Notes under the pieces: model-generated
What the model was told of the DNA's origin: nothing
What the model saw: the letters and a program-made list of their open reading frames with translations, nothing else
The model's database searches: none
Part shown: piece by piece, positions 17,102-26,496 of the stretch
How positions within the stretch are numbered: position 1 is the first letter of the stretch
Layout: the number at the start of each line of letters is the position of its first letter
Position numbers and translations under genes: made by a program
From: a virus
DNA: 50,302 bases
IMG/VR virus record: IMGVR_UViG_3300017598_001205
Span: 1 to 50,302 of that record
Strand: one strand, 5' to 3'

Positions 17102-17962
17102 TTATGGCCACGGATATTCATTCAAATTTACTGATTCTGTGCTCTCCGCGGCTTCTACTGATCCATAACAAGATGTTTCACCAGTTCCGGTAACGGTCGC
17201 AAAAATATTTAGCATAACAGCCCCAGAAAGAACTGGGTCACCAGTAACAGTATACATATACGTTACGTGCGGATCAAACGCAGGCAACCCCACATTATGC
17301 CAAGATTTTATTTCTACTTTTACATCATTAGTAGTACCGGTAAAATTATGCCCTATGTTATTATACCAAGTGGCCCCACTTTTTCGCCCGGATGTCCAAC
17401 TTGAACCACTTCTAGAAAGTCTCACACCAGCACTATTCCAAGAGGCGCCCATATTCAAATCGCCCTCTTGAGTATCCGAGCCTCCACTTACACTAAAAGT
17501 TCGAACACGTCTACCGTACCTTGCATAAATTCTGCCGCCATTTTGTCCTGCTGCATCAATTACACTTAATTGTAAATACCATCCATTAGTATTATTTTGC
17601 CCAGTCAAATCAAAAGGTAAATCGATTTGAAAATTTCCAGTAAGTGTAAAAGTACTTTTTATTTCATGAGTAACCCCACTACTAGCTACATGCTCTAAAT
17701 ATAAATCATTATTGTCTATTACAGGATCTCCCTGTGAAATATTCCATATAGTAGAATCTGGCGGATCGCCGTTAGTACCATTGAAATCATCATCCAAAAT
17801 AGGGTCAGGCCGAGTTTCAGGTATAACTATTGAATAGTCACCAGCTGTTATATCTTTATATCCTAAAAACTCTTCGTATTCTGAAGTAGAGTCAGGCGCT
17901 GTATAAACAAAAACTCTAGCATCTTTTGCACTTGTTCCCGATATTACATGAGTAACTGGCAT
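17102..17962 (-). CDS. Lectin-like receptor-binding/appendage protein (paralogue)
   Basis: The 286-residue protein is co-linear with its neighbour at 16242-17087: small N-terminal beta domain (VISGTSAKDARVFVYTAP), jelly roll starting ILDDDFNGTNGDPPDSTIW, the same FDLTGQNNTNGWYLQLSV strand, and a matching C-terminal segment ending NLNEYPWP. The two are separated by 14 nt, indicating tandem duplication then divergence, as expected of host-range proteins. The ligand is unknown. Confidence 0.75.
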   Translation of the reverse strand: MPVTHVISGTSAKDARVFVYTAPDSTSEYEEFLGYKDITAGDYSIVIPETRPDPILDDDFNGTNGDPPDSTIWNISQGDPVIDNNDLYLEHVASSGVTHEIKSTFTLTGNFQIDLPFDLTGQNNTNGWYLQLSVIDAAGQNGGRIYARYGRRVRTFSVSGGSDTQEGDLNMGASWNSAGVRLSRSGSSWTSGRKSGATWYNNIGHNFTGTTNDVKVEIKSWHNVGLPAFDPHVTYMYTVTGDPVLSGAVMLNIFATVTGTGETSCYGSVEAAESTESVNLNEYPWP

Positions 17963-17977
17963 GTTTTTTCTCCTAGT

Positions 17978-18178
17978 TTAATCAAAAAGATCTACACCAC
18001 CACTACTAGGCGGTGTGTAAGATCCAGTAAAAGTAAAATTTACAGCATCTCCTTGTGGAGGAGAATACCCAGATGATATGGTTATCCCCATAAATTTATC
18101 TAAATTAGAAACATCTATTCCCATTATTTTAGACAAATTACTTGCTGTAGTCCCTAAAATTTTTTCTACGTTTACCAT
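17978..18178 (-). CDS. Short protein carrying the shared N-terminal anchor module
   Basis: The 66-residue protein consists of two copies of a short pattern (VEKILGTTASNLSKIMG, then IDVSNLDKFMGITISS) followed by a Gly/Ser/Pro-rich tail with repeated FTGSYTPPSSGG-like segments. The first 35 residues match the N termini of the proteins at 21659, 29984 and 31336. It may be an adaptor peptide that docks on the virion, or the remnant of a larger appendage protein. It lies directly after the 1142-residue fibre gene. Confidence 0.65.
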   Translation of the reverse strand: MVNVEKILGTTASNLSKIMGIDVSNLDKFMGITISSGYSPPQGDAVNFTFTGSYTPPSSGGVDLFD

Positions 18179-18193
18179 AGTTATTTATCCTCT

Positions 18194-21100
18194 TTAAGAT
18201 ACTCTGTGAACTGTTAAATATGTTTCAGCTGCTCCGGCATCAAACGCACCATTTGAACCCAACGTATGCCGGCCCCAAAGCTCAACATAATCATTTGCGG
18301 CTAAATAAGCCAACTTGCTAATAGGTATGCCGGGAGAAGATGTGCCGCCAGTATCTATGGTTGCATGTGCTATACGAGAACCATTTACATAAATAGCTGT
18401 TTGCACTGTGTCTGCATCCCCCATGCCCTCATGTCCAACGCAACCATTAATCTGATAGTATCCGGCAGTATTAGCAGTAAATCTGTGGTTTGTATCCTTG
18501 TCAAATTCACCAAGGCCGTCAAAAAGCTCTGTGTCCAATTCAACTTTAGTCCAGGTTGCGGTTACCACGCCTGTTTGATTTGTTCCAAGATACACACTTA
18601 CCCTTGAACTAAAGCCAGATCCAGAACCCGAGCCGTCCTCTGAAATTTTCCAGAACTCGGCTATAGTGTAAATATTAACACCAAAACTATGACCTACGCC
18701 TAAACCATATGTGATTTGATCATTTGTACATTGATGTTGAACTTCTAATGCCTTACTTGCTGCAATTGTAAATCGTCCTGATAGGTGTGCTCTCGTTTGG
18801 GTGTTATCACCATCATCACAAAATGAATTTTGTCCTACTAATACTATTTCCGAATCTGTATCATTGTACAATTGAAGTGCATGCTTGTCTACTTTATACG
18901 CTGGTGCAGAAATACGACATTCATATGTACCAGCATCTAATGTTATTTGATTTGAGGAAATAGAACATATTCCGTCTGGATCACTGTCCTCTGTGTTTAT
19001 TACTCGTGTTCGCCAAGCACCTGATGTAAAACCACCACCATTTGTTCCTGATGATTGATGTTCTGACACCATCACGTACGAAGAGTTCTCATGTGCTGAG
19101 CCATGCTCAGAGGCAGCGGTTATCTTTTGAACTGCCAGGTATGAAAAAGCCCCTCCCGCGATTACATTTAGGGCTGCGGTATAGTTTTGAAAAATACATA
19201 TTTCGATATAATCACCAACAGCAAGTTTAAGTGGTAAAGTCACGACTGACTTTGCATCAGTAATAGCCCCCACTCCGTAGCTTGTGCCATAAAATGCGAT
19301 GGTACCATTAAGATATATAGCAATAAGCGCTGTATAAGTGTCTGGAAGATTATCCAAGGTAACCATAGAAGTAACGTTATAAACACCGGCTACCTTTGCT
19401 GTAAATCTATAATTGGTAGTGTTATCAAATTCAGATTGATTATCATAAACCTCTGTATCAAATTGAACTTTAGTCCAGGTATTTTGCGTAATACTTTGAG
19501 TTGTACTTCTATATACACGACAACCAGATGAATTTCCAGTTGCTGAATCAACATAAGTTTTAACTGCTTTTTCTGTAGGTACGGCATTATCACTGTCCCC
19601 ATCCAGGGCACCGTCAGTTGAAAACTCGTTGATACTAGTCCCGGCGGCAGCTTCTATATAATTAGTCTTTATATTAGCAATACCTACCCAACCATCCATA
19701 AAACCAACAGACATATTTGACTTTAGATCAGACATTGCTAATGGGGTACTCCAACCACTTCCATTATAATACCACCAATCTGCGTACTCCGCTTGTAGAC
19801 CCCGCGTAACACCTCTAGTTTCTGCCGCATTCCAAACACCTAAAGTTGTTTTTACATCAAGTGAGTTTGAAGGTGTCATTCCACCGATACCAACCTTGCC
19901 ACCATCCTCTATAAAAATTGCAAGAGTTCCAGCATCGTCTTTTAGACTCAAACCACTACTATCTATAGCTTTTATTTCATTTACCCCTAAATCTCCTGAT
20001 GCTATTTTCAAACCGTCGCCAGACATAGATATAACTTTAGTACCATCCATGTATATACTGTCACCGGTCAAGTACAAATCTTTCCAAGGTAGTGCATCTG
20101 AACCTAAATTTTTGGTCCCAGAAGTTGCTGGCACAACATCATCATTACACTTAATAACTCCACCATCTTCTATAAGAATACCACCCGATCCGGAGTCGTC
20201 TCTTAGATATAACCCACTAACATCATGCGCTCTAACCTCATCAGTAGTGATGTAAATACCATCGTACATATCTAACGAGGTAGCAGTAAGTTCTGCTTTA
20301 GTAAAATTATTCACTCTAAGATAAATAGATTTACCATCAGCCGCATTTACAATCGAAACACCCAAATTAGTGTGTTGAAAACCAAAACTAGTGCTGTCAG
20401 CTTTATCCTTGTGAGCAAAAGTAGCTATATCACCTGGGGAACCGTTGTACCCTATATGTGCTTTACCAATTATAGCGGATTTGTCTTCGCCTGAAAAAAT
20501 TTCAGCCTCTGTAGCAGACACGTTAGTACCTATAACCTTAGACCCATTCATATATATACTATCACCAGTCATATATAAATCTTTCCACGGCATAGCAATT
20601 GAACCTAAATCTCTAGTTCCAGAAGTTGCCGGTAAAACATTTCCATTTATTTTCAACAGGTTATTATCAAACTCACCATAAATAAGTGGTGTAGCGGTAT
20701 TAGAATTAGAAATATAAAGCTTATTAGATCCAGTTTCGTTGTAAGCAGCTTGATGACCTATAAAAACATTTCCAGTACCAGAAATGCTGAGCCCAGCTTG
20801 GTAACCTATCACTACATTATTAGAATAAGAATTACCTGAAGATCCATAACCAGCTGAGTAACCAACAAAAACATTATGCTCTCCAGTTACATTGTAATAA
20901 CCACTAGCTCCACCAACCGACACACTACTAGCACCAGAAGTAGAATAATAACTAGAATGTGCTCCAATAAATGTACCACCATTGGCTGTAGTTGATTTAC
21001 CAGCATTAAAACCAACTGCTGTTACATTTAATCCTGTCTGGTTATCCATACTAGCCCTATATCCAACAGCTACATTCTGGGAAGCAGTTCTTTGAGAACT

Positions 21101-21622
21101 AGCAGCTTGGTATCCAATAAAAACACAATTACTATATGAGTAAGGTGATCCAGCACCAGCGCCGCCACTTTGATACCCTATACTAACATTACCCGTACCA
21201 GTTTGGTTGTGATAACCAGCATAATACCCTATGCCTACATTATACTCACCAGACGTTATATTTCCACCAGCTTGACTACCTGCAAAAGTGTTTTCTGTAC
21301 CAGAAGCTGCAACATGTAAAACATATTGCGTATGATCGTCATCAGTAAGACCAGTTAATGCGCCGTGGTCTGTTACTCCCCCACCACCAGCAAACCACTC
21401 CATACCACTCGTAGTAGTATATTTTAAATAATATCCATCTACAGGACTATTAGATATATCTAACTTAGATTCAGAAACAACCCCATCAGCTATTTTAACA
21501 CCGGAGATAGTACTGTCAATAAGTTTTAAGCCAGTTACACTGTTATTTTTTATATCTTCAGCGCTAATAGTAAAGTTTCTTAACTGAGATGCACGTATAG
21601 TTGTGTTTCTGTCAGCAATCAT
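18194..21622 (-). CDS. Large modular fibre protein (YadA-head-like repeats, C1q-like domains)
   Basis: The 1142-residue protein has an N-terminal registration region (TTIRASQLRNFTISAEDI, then a DHGALTGLTDDDHTQY motif). About ten left-handed repeats of the NVxIGYxAG type follow (residues about 120-310, as in trimeric autotransporter heads), then repeated DLGSxxxPWKDLYxTGDSIY units. Three jelly-roll, C1q/TNF-like domains fill the C-terminal 430 residues (two start near TWTKVxxDTE, one lies between). This predicts a trimeric fibre with globular receptor-binding tips. A shorter relative of its central region is at 23672-25522. Confidence 0.82.
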   Translation of the reverse strand: MIADRNTTIRASQLRNFTISAEDIKNNSVTGLKLIDSTISGVKIADGVVSESKLDISNSPVDGYYLKYTTTSGMEWFAGGGGVTDHGALTGLTDDDHTQYVLHVAASGTENTFAGSQAGGNITSGEYNVGIGYYAGYHNQTGTGNVSIGYQSGGAGAGSPYSYSNCVFIGYQAASSQRTASQNVAVGYRASMDNQTGLNVTAVGFNAGKSTTANGGTFIGAHSSYYSTSGASSVSVGGASGYYNVTGEHNVFVGYSAGYGSSGNSYSNNVVIGYQAGLSISGTGNVFIGHQAAYNETGSNKLYISNSNTATPLIYGEFDNNLLKINGNVLPATSGTRDLGSIAMPWKDLYMTGDSIYMNGSKVIGTNVSATEAEIFSGEDKSAIIGKAHIGYNGSPGDIATFAHKDKADSTSFGFQHTNLGVSIVNAADGKSIYLRVNNFTKAELTATSLDMYDGIYITTDEVRAHDVSGLYLRDDSGSGGILIEDGGVIKCNDDVVPATSGTKNLGSDALPWKDLYLTGDSIYMDGTKVISMSGDGLKIASGDLGVNEIKAIDSSGLSLKDDAGTLAIFIEDGGKVGIGGMTPSNSLDVKTTLGVWNAAETRGVTRGLQAEYADWWYYNGSGWSTPLAMSDLKSNMSVGFMDGWVGIANIKTNYIEAAAGTSINEFSTDGALDGDSDNAVPTEKAVKTYVDSATGNSSGCRVYRSTTQSITQNTWTKVQFDTEVYDNQSEFDNTTNYRFTAKVAGVYNVTSMVTLDNLPDTYTALIAIYLNGTIAFYGTSYGVGAITDAKSVVTLPLKLAVGDYIEICIFQNYTAALNVIAGGAFSYLAVQKITAASEHGSAHENSSYVMVSEHQSSGTNGGGFTSGAWRTRVINTEDSDPDGICSISSNQITLDAGTYECRISAPAYKVDKHALQLYNDTDSEIVLVGQNSFCDDGDNTQTRAHLSGRFTIAASKALEVQHQCTNDQITYGLGVGHSFGVNIYTIAEFWKISEDGSGSGSGFSSRVSVYLGTNQTGVVTATWTKVELDTELFDGLGEFDKDTNHRFTANTAGYYQINGCVGHEGMGDADTVQTAIYVNGSRIAHATIDTGGTSSPGIPISKLAYLAANDYVELWGRHTLGSNGAFDAGAAETYLTVHRVS

Positions 21623-21658
21623 TGTATTTTCCTATTTATAAAAACTTTTTCATCAACA

Positions 21659-22138
21659 TCAGCTTTCTAAATAAAATTCTATATTTGTAACATAATAGGT
21701 AGTATTAGGACTTGGGCTCCAATTCCAATAAAGCCTTCCCATATCCACACCAGACCAAGAAAGACTAACCTCTTGTAAAGAACTACAAGGTGAAGCTGCA
21801 CACATACTAACGCCCTCACCTGAAGGATGTAATGTCATAGTATCAGATGGAGACCCAGTAAAAGTACATCTTATCTTTGTGGGCCTATAACCCTGATACC
21901 AAGACCCAGTAACTTGTAATCCAGCTTGGGTAGGTCCAGTTAAATCCAACACCCATCTACTATTACCAGAATCCCAACTAGCATTCATCCAATTTTGCCA
22001 GTAATTATTATCAAAATATTGGGTCCACCCAGTATCTAAAGTAACATCCATAAAAGAACTAAGATTACTCTTATCAACTTTTAATATTTTACTAATATTA
22101 CCTATCTCTATAGTACAAATTTTGCTTATATTTGACAT
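21659..22138 (-). CDS. Appendage protein with N-terminal anchor module and beta domain
   Basis: The 159-residue protein opens with two anchor-type repeats (ISKICTIEIGNISKILKVDKSNLSSFMDV, residues 4-32, described rather than continuous homology) followed by a Trp-rich beta domain (35-159) suggesting a carbohydrate-binding jelly roll. The two Cys near 113-118 could form a disulphide. The stop is TGA. It probably decorates the virion or tail tip. Confidence 0.65.
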   Translation of the reverse strand: MSNISKICTIEIGNISKILKVDKSNLSSFMDVTLDTGWTQYFDNNYWQNWMNASWDSGNSRWVLDLTGPTQAGLQVTGSWYQGYRPTKIRCTFTGSPSDTMTLHPSGEGVSMCAASPCSSLQEVSLSWSGVDMGRLYWNWSPSPNTTYYVTNIEFYLES

Positions 22139-22282
22139 AATCTCTCCTTAGATACACTAAATAAGATAGCTGAACTAATTCTACAGAACTATTCTAAGTA
22201 CCTAGTTTAAACTCAGAGATATTCCTATAAGATATCTTAACTAGGCGCTCGAACAGTGTTATTTTTTTGTTAACAATTATAA
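22139..22282 (-). other. Intergenic region with a nested inverted repeat
   Basis: 144 nt lie between two appendage genes. An outer repeat CCTAGTT/AACTAGG (22201-22207 with 22239-22245) encloses an inner AGATAT/ATATCT (22217-22222 with 22232-22237), so transcripts can form a bulged hairpin of about 45 nt. No T-run follows, so it is not a classical terminator. No promoter of the phage type is present. Role unknown. Confidence 0.5.
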
Positions 22283-23107
22283 TTACGCTACTTCAGCTGT
22301 GGATAAATCAGGAGAGAAAAATAACCTATCAGCATGCGTTGCGTAACCCACTACCTGAACTTGGTCACCAGTCCCACTCACTGCGGTTTGTGTCAAAGCT
22401 CCAGCTGTAGTATCTACATAGAGTAGTCCGCCAGGAGTCCAGTTCCAATTATCATTTCTTATATATCCAAGATGTAACACTTCCTTAGATCCAGTCCCGG
22501 TTTCCAAAGCTAGAGCTGTACAAGGCATAGTGGATGATGCATCAGCATCAGCTTCATCATAATTACCGTCACCAGCCATATATAGAGCAGACCCAACGCC
22601 AGTACCGTTAGTATCTACAGTAACAGTAGATTTAATTCCACTAGCATCAAGATCATCTGGTGTAGGATTCAATTCCATATTTTCTGCTACACTAGCGCCA
22701 GCCAAACCAGACGCAGTCAAATAATTAGCTAACAAAATATCCCCTGATTCAGGAGCTGTAGCAAAAGTAATAGTGAGACCTGATAAACTATAGTCGTTAC
22801 CTCCACCCGGTTCCTGCATTAAACCATTAAGAAAAACAGTCAAACTATTAGTAACAGGAGTATTAGCTAAAGTATAATTGGTATTAGACCCGTTTATCAA
22901 CCCACTAGGTACTTCATTACAAAGCATACCGCCTAAAGTTTCCCACTCAAACTTACTTTGGGAACTATTCCATGTTAACACATATCCATCGGTAGGCGTA
23001 TTATAAACGTCTAATTTAGCCTCAGTAACTACTCCATCAATAATATGAGCGCCAGATATACTAGTATCGCTTAACTGCTCTCCACGAATTTGAGTATTAA
23101 GACTCAT
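22283..23107 (-). CDS. Appendage/tail protein with LNG-QEPG module
   Basis: The 274-residue protein has the registration N terminus SLNTQIRGEQL shared with the proteins at 18194 and 23672, and AKLDVYNTPTDGYVLTWN, which recurs in them. A central module (about 65-135) contains TVFLNGLMQEPGGGNDYSLS, also at the C termini of the proteins at 23672 and 25544. The rest is Ala/Gly/Thr-rich beta. It probably belongs to the same fibre complex. Confidence 0.68.
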   Translation of the reverse strand: MSLNTQIRGEQLSDTSISGAHIIDGVVTEAKLDVYNTPTDGYVLTWNSSQSKFEWETLGGMLCNEVPSGLINGSNTNYTLANTPVTNSLTVFLNGLMQEPGGGNDYSLSGLTITFATAPESGDILLANYLTASGLAGASVAENMELNPTPDDLDASGIKSTVTVDTNGTGVGSALYMAGDGNYDEADADASSTMPCTALALETGTGSKEVLHLGYIRNDNWNWTPGGLLYVDTTAGALTQTAVSGTGDQVQVVGYATHADRLFFSPDLSTAEVA

Positions 23108-23170
23108 TTCTTATACCTCCAATTTTAGTTACATTGCAATGTAATACAAATTCACTAAAACCCAAAACTG

Positions 23171-23617
23171 TTATTTCTTTTTAGTCGTAGTTCTTTTATT
23201 TGTGGTCTTTCTCTTAGTTACTTTTGGTTTACTTTTTTCCTTTTCTATTTCTTTTTTTGCCTGTTCTTCTTTTGCAATTCTTTGTGCTTCTTCGGCAGCT
23301 TTCCTTTCCTGCTCAGCCATTTTATCGGCTTCGACTACTAATTCGTCTAAAACTAAAAGAATTCCGTCGAGTTTCAAAATCTGTTTTCTTACGTTTTCTT
23401 GCTTTTGCTTTATTGATTCTATCTGATTATCTAAAGAATCTATAACTTCATACCCATGTTTTCTTTCTTTATCAGCCCAGTCTCTTTTTGCTTTAACTAT
23501 ATTCCTTAATCTCATATCATCATTCCTCCTTACAGCTTCCATACGCCTTAATGTTCTTTCCATTTTTTCCCTCTTTTCAGGGGGAAGTCTATCCAACATT
23601 TGTCCTTTCAATCTCAT
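23171..23617 (-). CDS. Charged coiled-coil protein with basic tail
   Basis: The 148-residue protein is a long helix (MRLKGQMLDRLPPEKREKME onward; heptads to about residue 125) ending in a Lys/Thr/Arg-rich tail (PKVTKRKTTNKRTTTKKK). It could be a fibre chaperone or an internal DNA-associated protein; the basic tail suggests nucleic-acid contact. Its reverse complement gives hydrophobic antisense frames that are not genes. Confidence 0.65.
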   Translation of the reverse strand: MRLKGQMLDRLPPEKREKMERTLRRMEAVRRNDDMRLRNIVKAKRDWADKERKHGYEVIDSLDNQIESIKQKQENVRKQILKLDGILLVLDELVVEADKMAEQERKAAEEAQRIAKEEQAKKEIEKEKSKPKVTKRKTTNKRTTTKKK

Positions 23618-23643
23618 TTTATAACACCTCTGAATAATTTTGA

Positions 23644-23662
23644 GGTAGGGCGTAGCCCTACC
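23644..23662 (-). repeat. Strong GC-rich hairpin with TAC tip
   Basis: A perfect 8-bp stem GGTAGGGC/GCCCTACC closes a 3-nt loop (TAC on the minus strand). It lies between the stop of the fibre gene at 23672 and the start of the coiled-coil gene. No T-run follows, so it is more likely an mRNA-stability or processing element than a terminator. A smaller hairpin with the same tip is at 28220-28232. Confidence 0.65.
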
Positions 23663-23671
23663 CCATATTTA

Positions 23672-25522
23672 TTATGATTGTGTAACATAATGAATAATCA
23701 ATATATCATTGGTAACAGGAGCAACAGTAAAAGAAATTCCTGAAGCAGTAGCAGTGTAATCTTTACCTGCGCCTTTTTCCTGCACTAAACCATTCAAATA
23801 TACCTGTAGTGAATTAGAAATTGCATTTGAATCCAACGCAAAGTCGGTTGTAGCACCGTTACAATTACTTGATTCATTTTCCAATTTGTAATCACTTTCA
23901 GTTATACCAGATGCGGTGACGTCTGCCCACTGCATACCATTAATCGTATCATACTGTAGGTAATAACCGTCTACTGGAGCATTATTAATATTCAATTCAG
24001 CTTCAGCAATACCTGCATCCTTAACAGTTACTACACCAGCAGCCACAGCAAAATTATCAGGGCTAAACTGAGCAACACCCAGACCACTTGTTGTAGCAGT
24101 GTCAACCACAAAATTCAACTTACCAGGAGCACCATCAACATAAGTTACGTCGATATTAGTTTCAGTGTTACCTGAGACCATTGCACCTACAAGATCTTCT
24201 ATATTATCCTGGCGATTAGTTACTAACCAAGTGTAATCAGTACTGGTCAAATGGTAATACTCATTAGCAGTACCACCTTGAAGCCCACTTAAAACGTTGT
24301 GATTTGTAGTAGAACCAAACTGTACCCAATCAGTGCCATTATAAACATACAGAGCATCCTCATCTTCTACCCAAGCTGCAGTACCCTCAGTAGGTATTGT
24401 CTCTGTCCATGAAGATACGTTCCACTCATAAATATAATCATCTGTCCAAGTTCCAGAAGTTGAAGGAGCAATGTATCTGTTAGTACCAGATGCAGATGCA
24501 TCTCCATATTCTGTGGTTATACTTAGCACAGAGTCCTGCCAGTCAAGTCCTTGAACTAAACCATCAACATACCCTTTAGTAGTCAAGTGGGCAACAGCCG
24601 TTGGAGTTACACCACCAACTGTGCTACTAAATGCTCTAGTACCGTCTACAAGTGAATATTGTGTATGATCGTCGTCGCCTAATCCCAATAAACCACCATG
24701 ATCAATTGATCCACTACTTACAGCTGCGCCTACATAAGTTACCACCGCCTGTTCTGTAGGTACAGCATTATCACTATTACCAGCCATAGTACCATCAGTT
24801 GAAAATTCGTTGATACCTGTTCCTAATGATCCGGACGCTGTTCCAAAGGCTAAGTTAGCAATTCCAACCCAACCGTCCATGAAACCAACACTGAGATTTG
24901 CTTTTGTGTCAGAAACGGCGAAGGGAGTTGACCAACCAGAACCATTGTAATACCAAATATCTGTATATTCTGCTTGTTGATTTACTGAAATACCTCTTGT
25001 CTCACCGGCATTAAAAAGACCGAATCCGGTCCCGGCAACATATAGTGAGAAAGCCCCAGGATCAGCTCCTATACCAACAGCCCCACTGGTAGTTATGTCG
25101 TTACTACCAGTATACCAATCTCCAGATAATTCTCTAGTTCCGTCTGTAAATAAATATTGTGGATGATCATCATCACTCAGACCTGTCAAATTACCATGAT
25201 CGATTGCTCCACTAACACCTACAGCGGTATCAACATACCCTTTAGTTGTAAGGTGATCTGTCTCAGTAGGATCAACACCACTTACGGTTCCTGTAAATGC
25301 CCTAGTGCCATCTACCAAACTATATTGAGTATGGTCGTCATCACCTAAACCATTCAAACTACCATGGTCAATGGAACCAGCATTCGCTTGCAGAGTATCA
25401 CCAACTATTGTGATAGTAGTACCATCTACATTCACTTGCATGACTCCGCCAGATATGGTTAATCCGTCGCCGGCAAAAGCTTCTTTAATTTGCGCGCCTC
25501 TAATCGAAGTATTAAGAGCCAT
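23672..25522 (-). CDS. Modular tail-fibre protein
   Basis: The 616-residue protein has N terminus LNTSIRGAQI and three copies of a DHGxLxGLxDDDHxQY motif with following DGTRxF segments. A stretch NEFSTDGTMAGNSDNAVPTE is nearly identical to one in the fibre at 18194, as is a WYYNGSGWSTPFAVSDTKAN segment. It ends with the LNGLVQEKGAGKDY module. The repeats indicate a long trimeric shaft. Shared blocks point to exchange between the two fibre genes. Confidence 0.78.
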   Translation of the reverse strand: MALNTSIRGAQIKEAFAGDGLTISGGVMQVNVDGTTITIVGDTLQANAGSIDHGSLNGLGDDDHTQYSLVDGTRAFTGTVSGVDPTETDHLTTKGYVDTAVGVSGAIDHGNLTGLSDDDHPQYLFTDGTRELSGDWYTGSNDITTSGAVGIGADPGAFSLYVAGTGFGLFNAGETRGISVNQQAEYTDIWYYNGSGWSTPFAVSDTKANLSVGFMDGWVGIANLAFGTASGSLGTGINEFSTDGTMAGNSDNAVPTEQAVVTYVGAAVSSGSIDHGGLLGLGDDDHTQYSLVDGTRAFSSTVGGVTPTAVAHLTTKGYVDGLVQGLDWQDSVLSITTEYGDASASGTNRYIAPSTSGTWTDDYIYEWNVSSWTETIPTEGTAAWVEDEDALYVYNGTDWVQFGSTTNHNVLSGLQGGTANEYYHLTSTDYTWLVTNRQDNIEDLVGAMVSGNTETNIDVTYVDGAPGKLNFVVDTATTSGLGVAQFSPDNFAVAAGVVTVKDAGIAEAELNINNAPVDGYYLQYDTINGMQWADVTASGITESDYKLENESSNCNGATTDFALDSNAISNSLQVYLNGLVQEKGAGKDYTATASGISFTVAPVTNDILIIHYVTQS

Positions 25523-25543
25523 TAATAATTTACCTCCTCTTAT

Positions 25544-26482
25544 TTATTGTTCTATATAACTCGCGAGTAAAATATCATTTACTTCTAATGCTAATGCAAA
25601 AGTAACAATCTGTCCTGAAATCGTGTAATCATTTCCTATCCCTGGTTCTTGTAATAAACCATTTATATAAATCTGTACAGTATTATCGACTGGGCTATCA
25701 GGTAGTGAAAATACTTGAGTTCCACTGACTGTACTAAGATATTGGTTATATTTAAATTTTGATACATCCACTCCGGATGAAGTAACACCTGATGCAGTAA
25801 TTCCTGTTAAATCAGAGCCGTCTCCATGAAATGTTCCATAAAAATCACCAGCATAAATACTTCCCGTTCCCGAAATGGTGTTATTTAAAAATTCATAATC
25901 TACTTTATTATTGTCCAACCATTCCAGCGCATCCTTCACCGATGCTCCTGAAACTGTTGAATCATTAATTATTTGACTCGCGGATAAAGTCCCACTAAAC
26001 GTAGATAAATCATCCGCAGTTTGACCTATATATCTATAAGCCTTTATTTTGAAAGCTGAATCATCCCAGCCATAGCCACCAGGATCATTATCAAAAGTCA
26101 AAATACCCAATTCATAATCAAAAAACCAACTACTACCATCTGTTGTGGGAATTTCAACATTACTACCATCATAAACCCTTACAGTATATCCTTGTCCATA
26201 TCTAGGCGTTATAAAATCACCTATCCGTGTAGATACCGGATATTCCGCCAACCAACTACGTTGATTATTTACTGTAATATCTTCCTGTAAAGTAAGCGTG
26301 TTATGAATTTCAATAGTCGAAGTTCCACTAGCCGGTGGTGTAGAAGGGATGTCCCCAGTCCATACATCTGATCCCTTAAGCTTAAAGGGAATGCCAGGAA
26401 ACTCCTCATACCATTCCTTTGCCGTCGTGGTATATTCTCTATTTACTATCTTCTTAAAGACAAGATCGAGCTTATCTGCCAT
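25544..26482 (-). CDS. Appendage protein sharing modules with neighbours
   Basis: The 312-residue protein's N-terminal 165 residues contain ISTRIGDFITPRYGQGYTVR-like strands (TRIGDFITPRYGQGYTVRVY) and YRYIGQTADDL, a layout also present near the start of the 736-residue protein at 32892 (FDYANGVVVLND, KYSGQTGEDV). The C terminus carries the NGLLQEPGIGNDYTISG module of the proteins at 22283 and 23672. It is therefore a junction protein between two module families, probably a baseplate or fibre component. Confidence 0.68.
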   Translation of the reverse strand: MADKLDLVFKKIVNREYTTTAKEWYEEFPGIPFKLKGSDVWTGDIPSTPPASGTSTIEIHNTLTLQEDITVNNQRSWLAEYPVSTRIGDFITPRYGQGYTVRVYDGSNVEIPTTDGSSWFFDYELGILTFDNDPGGYGWDDSAFKIKAYRYIGQTADDLSTFSGTLSASQIINDSTVSGASVKDALEWLDNNKVDYEFLNNTISGTGSIYAGDFYGTFHGDGSDLTGITASGVTSSGVDVSKFKYNQYLSTVSGTQVFSLPDSPVDNTVQIYINGLLQEPGIGNDYTISGQIVTFALALEVNDILLASYIEQ

Positions 26483-26496
26483 TAATCAAAACTCCA

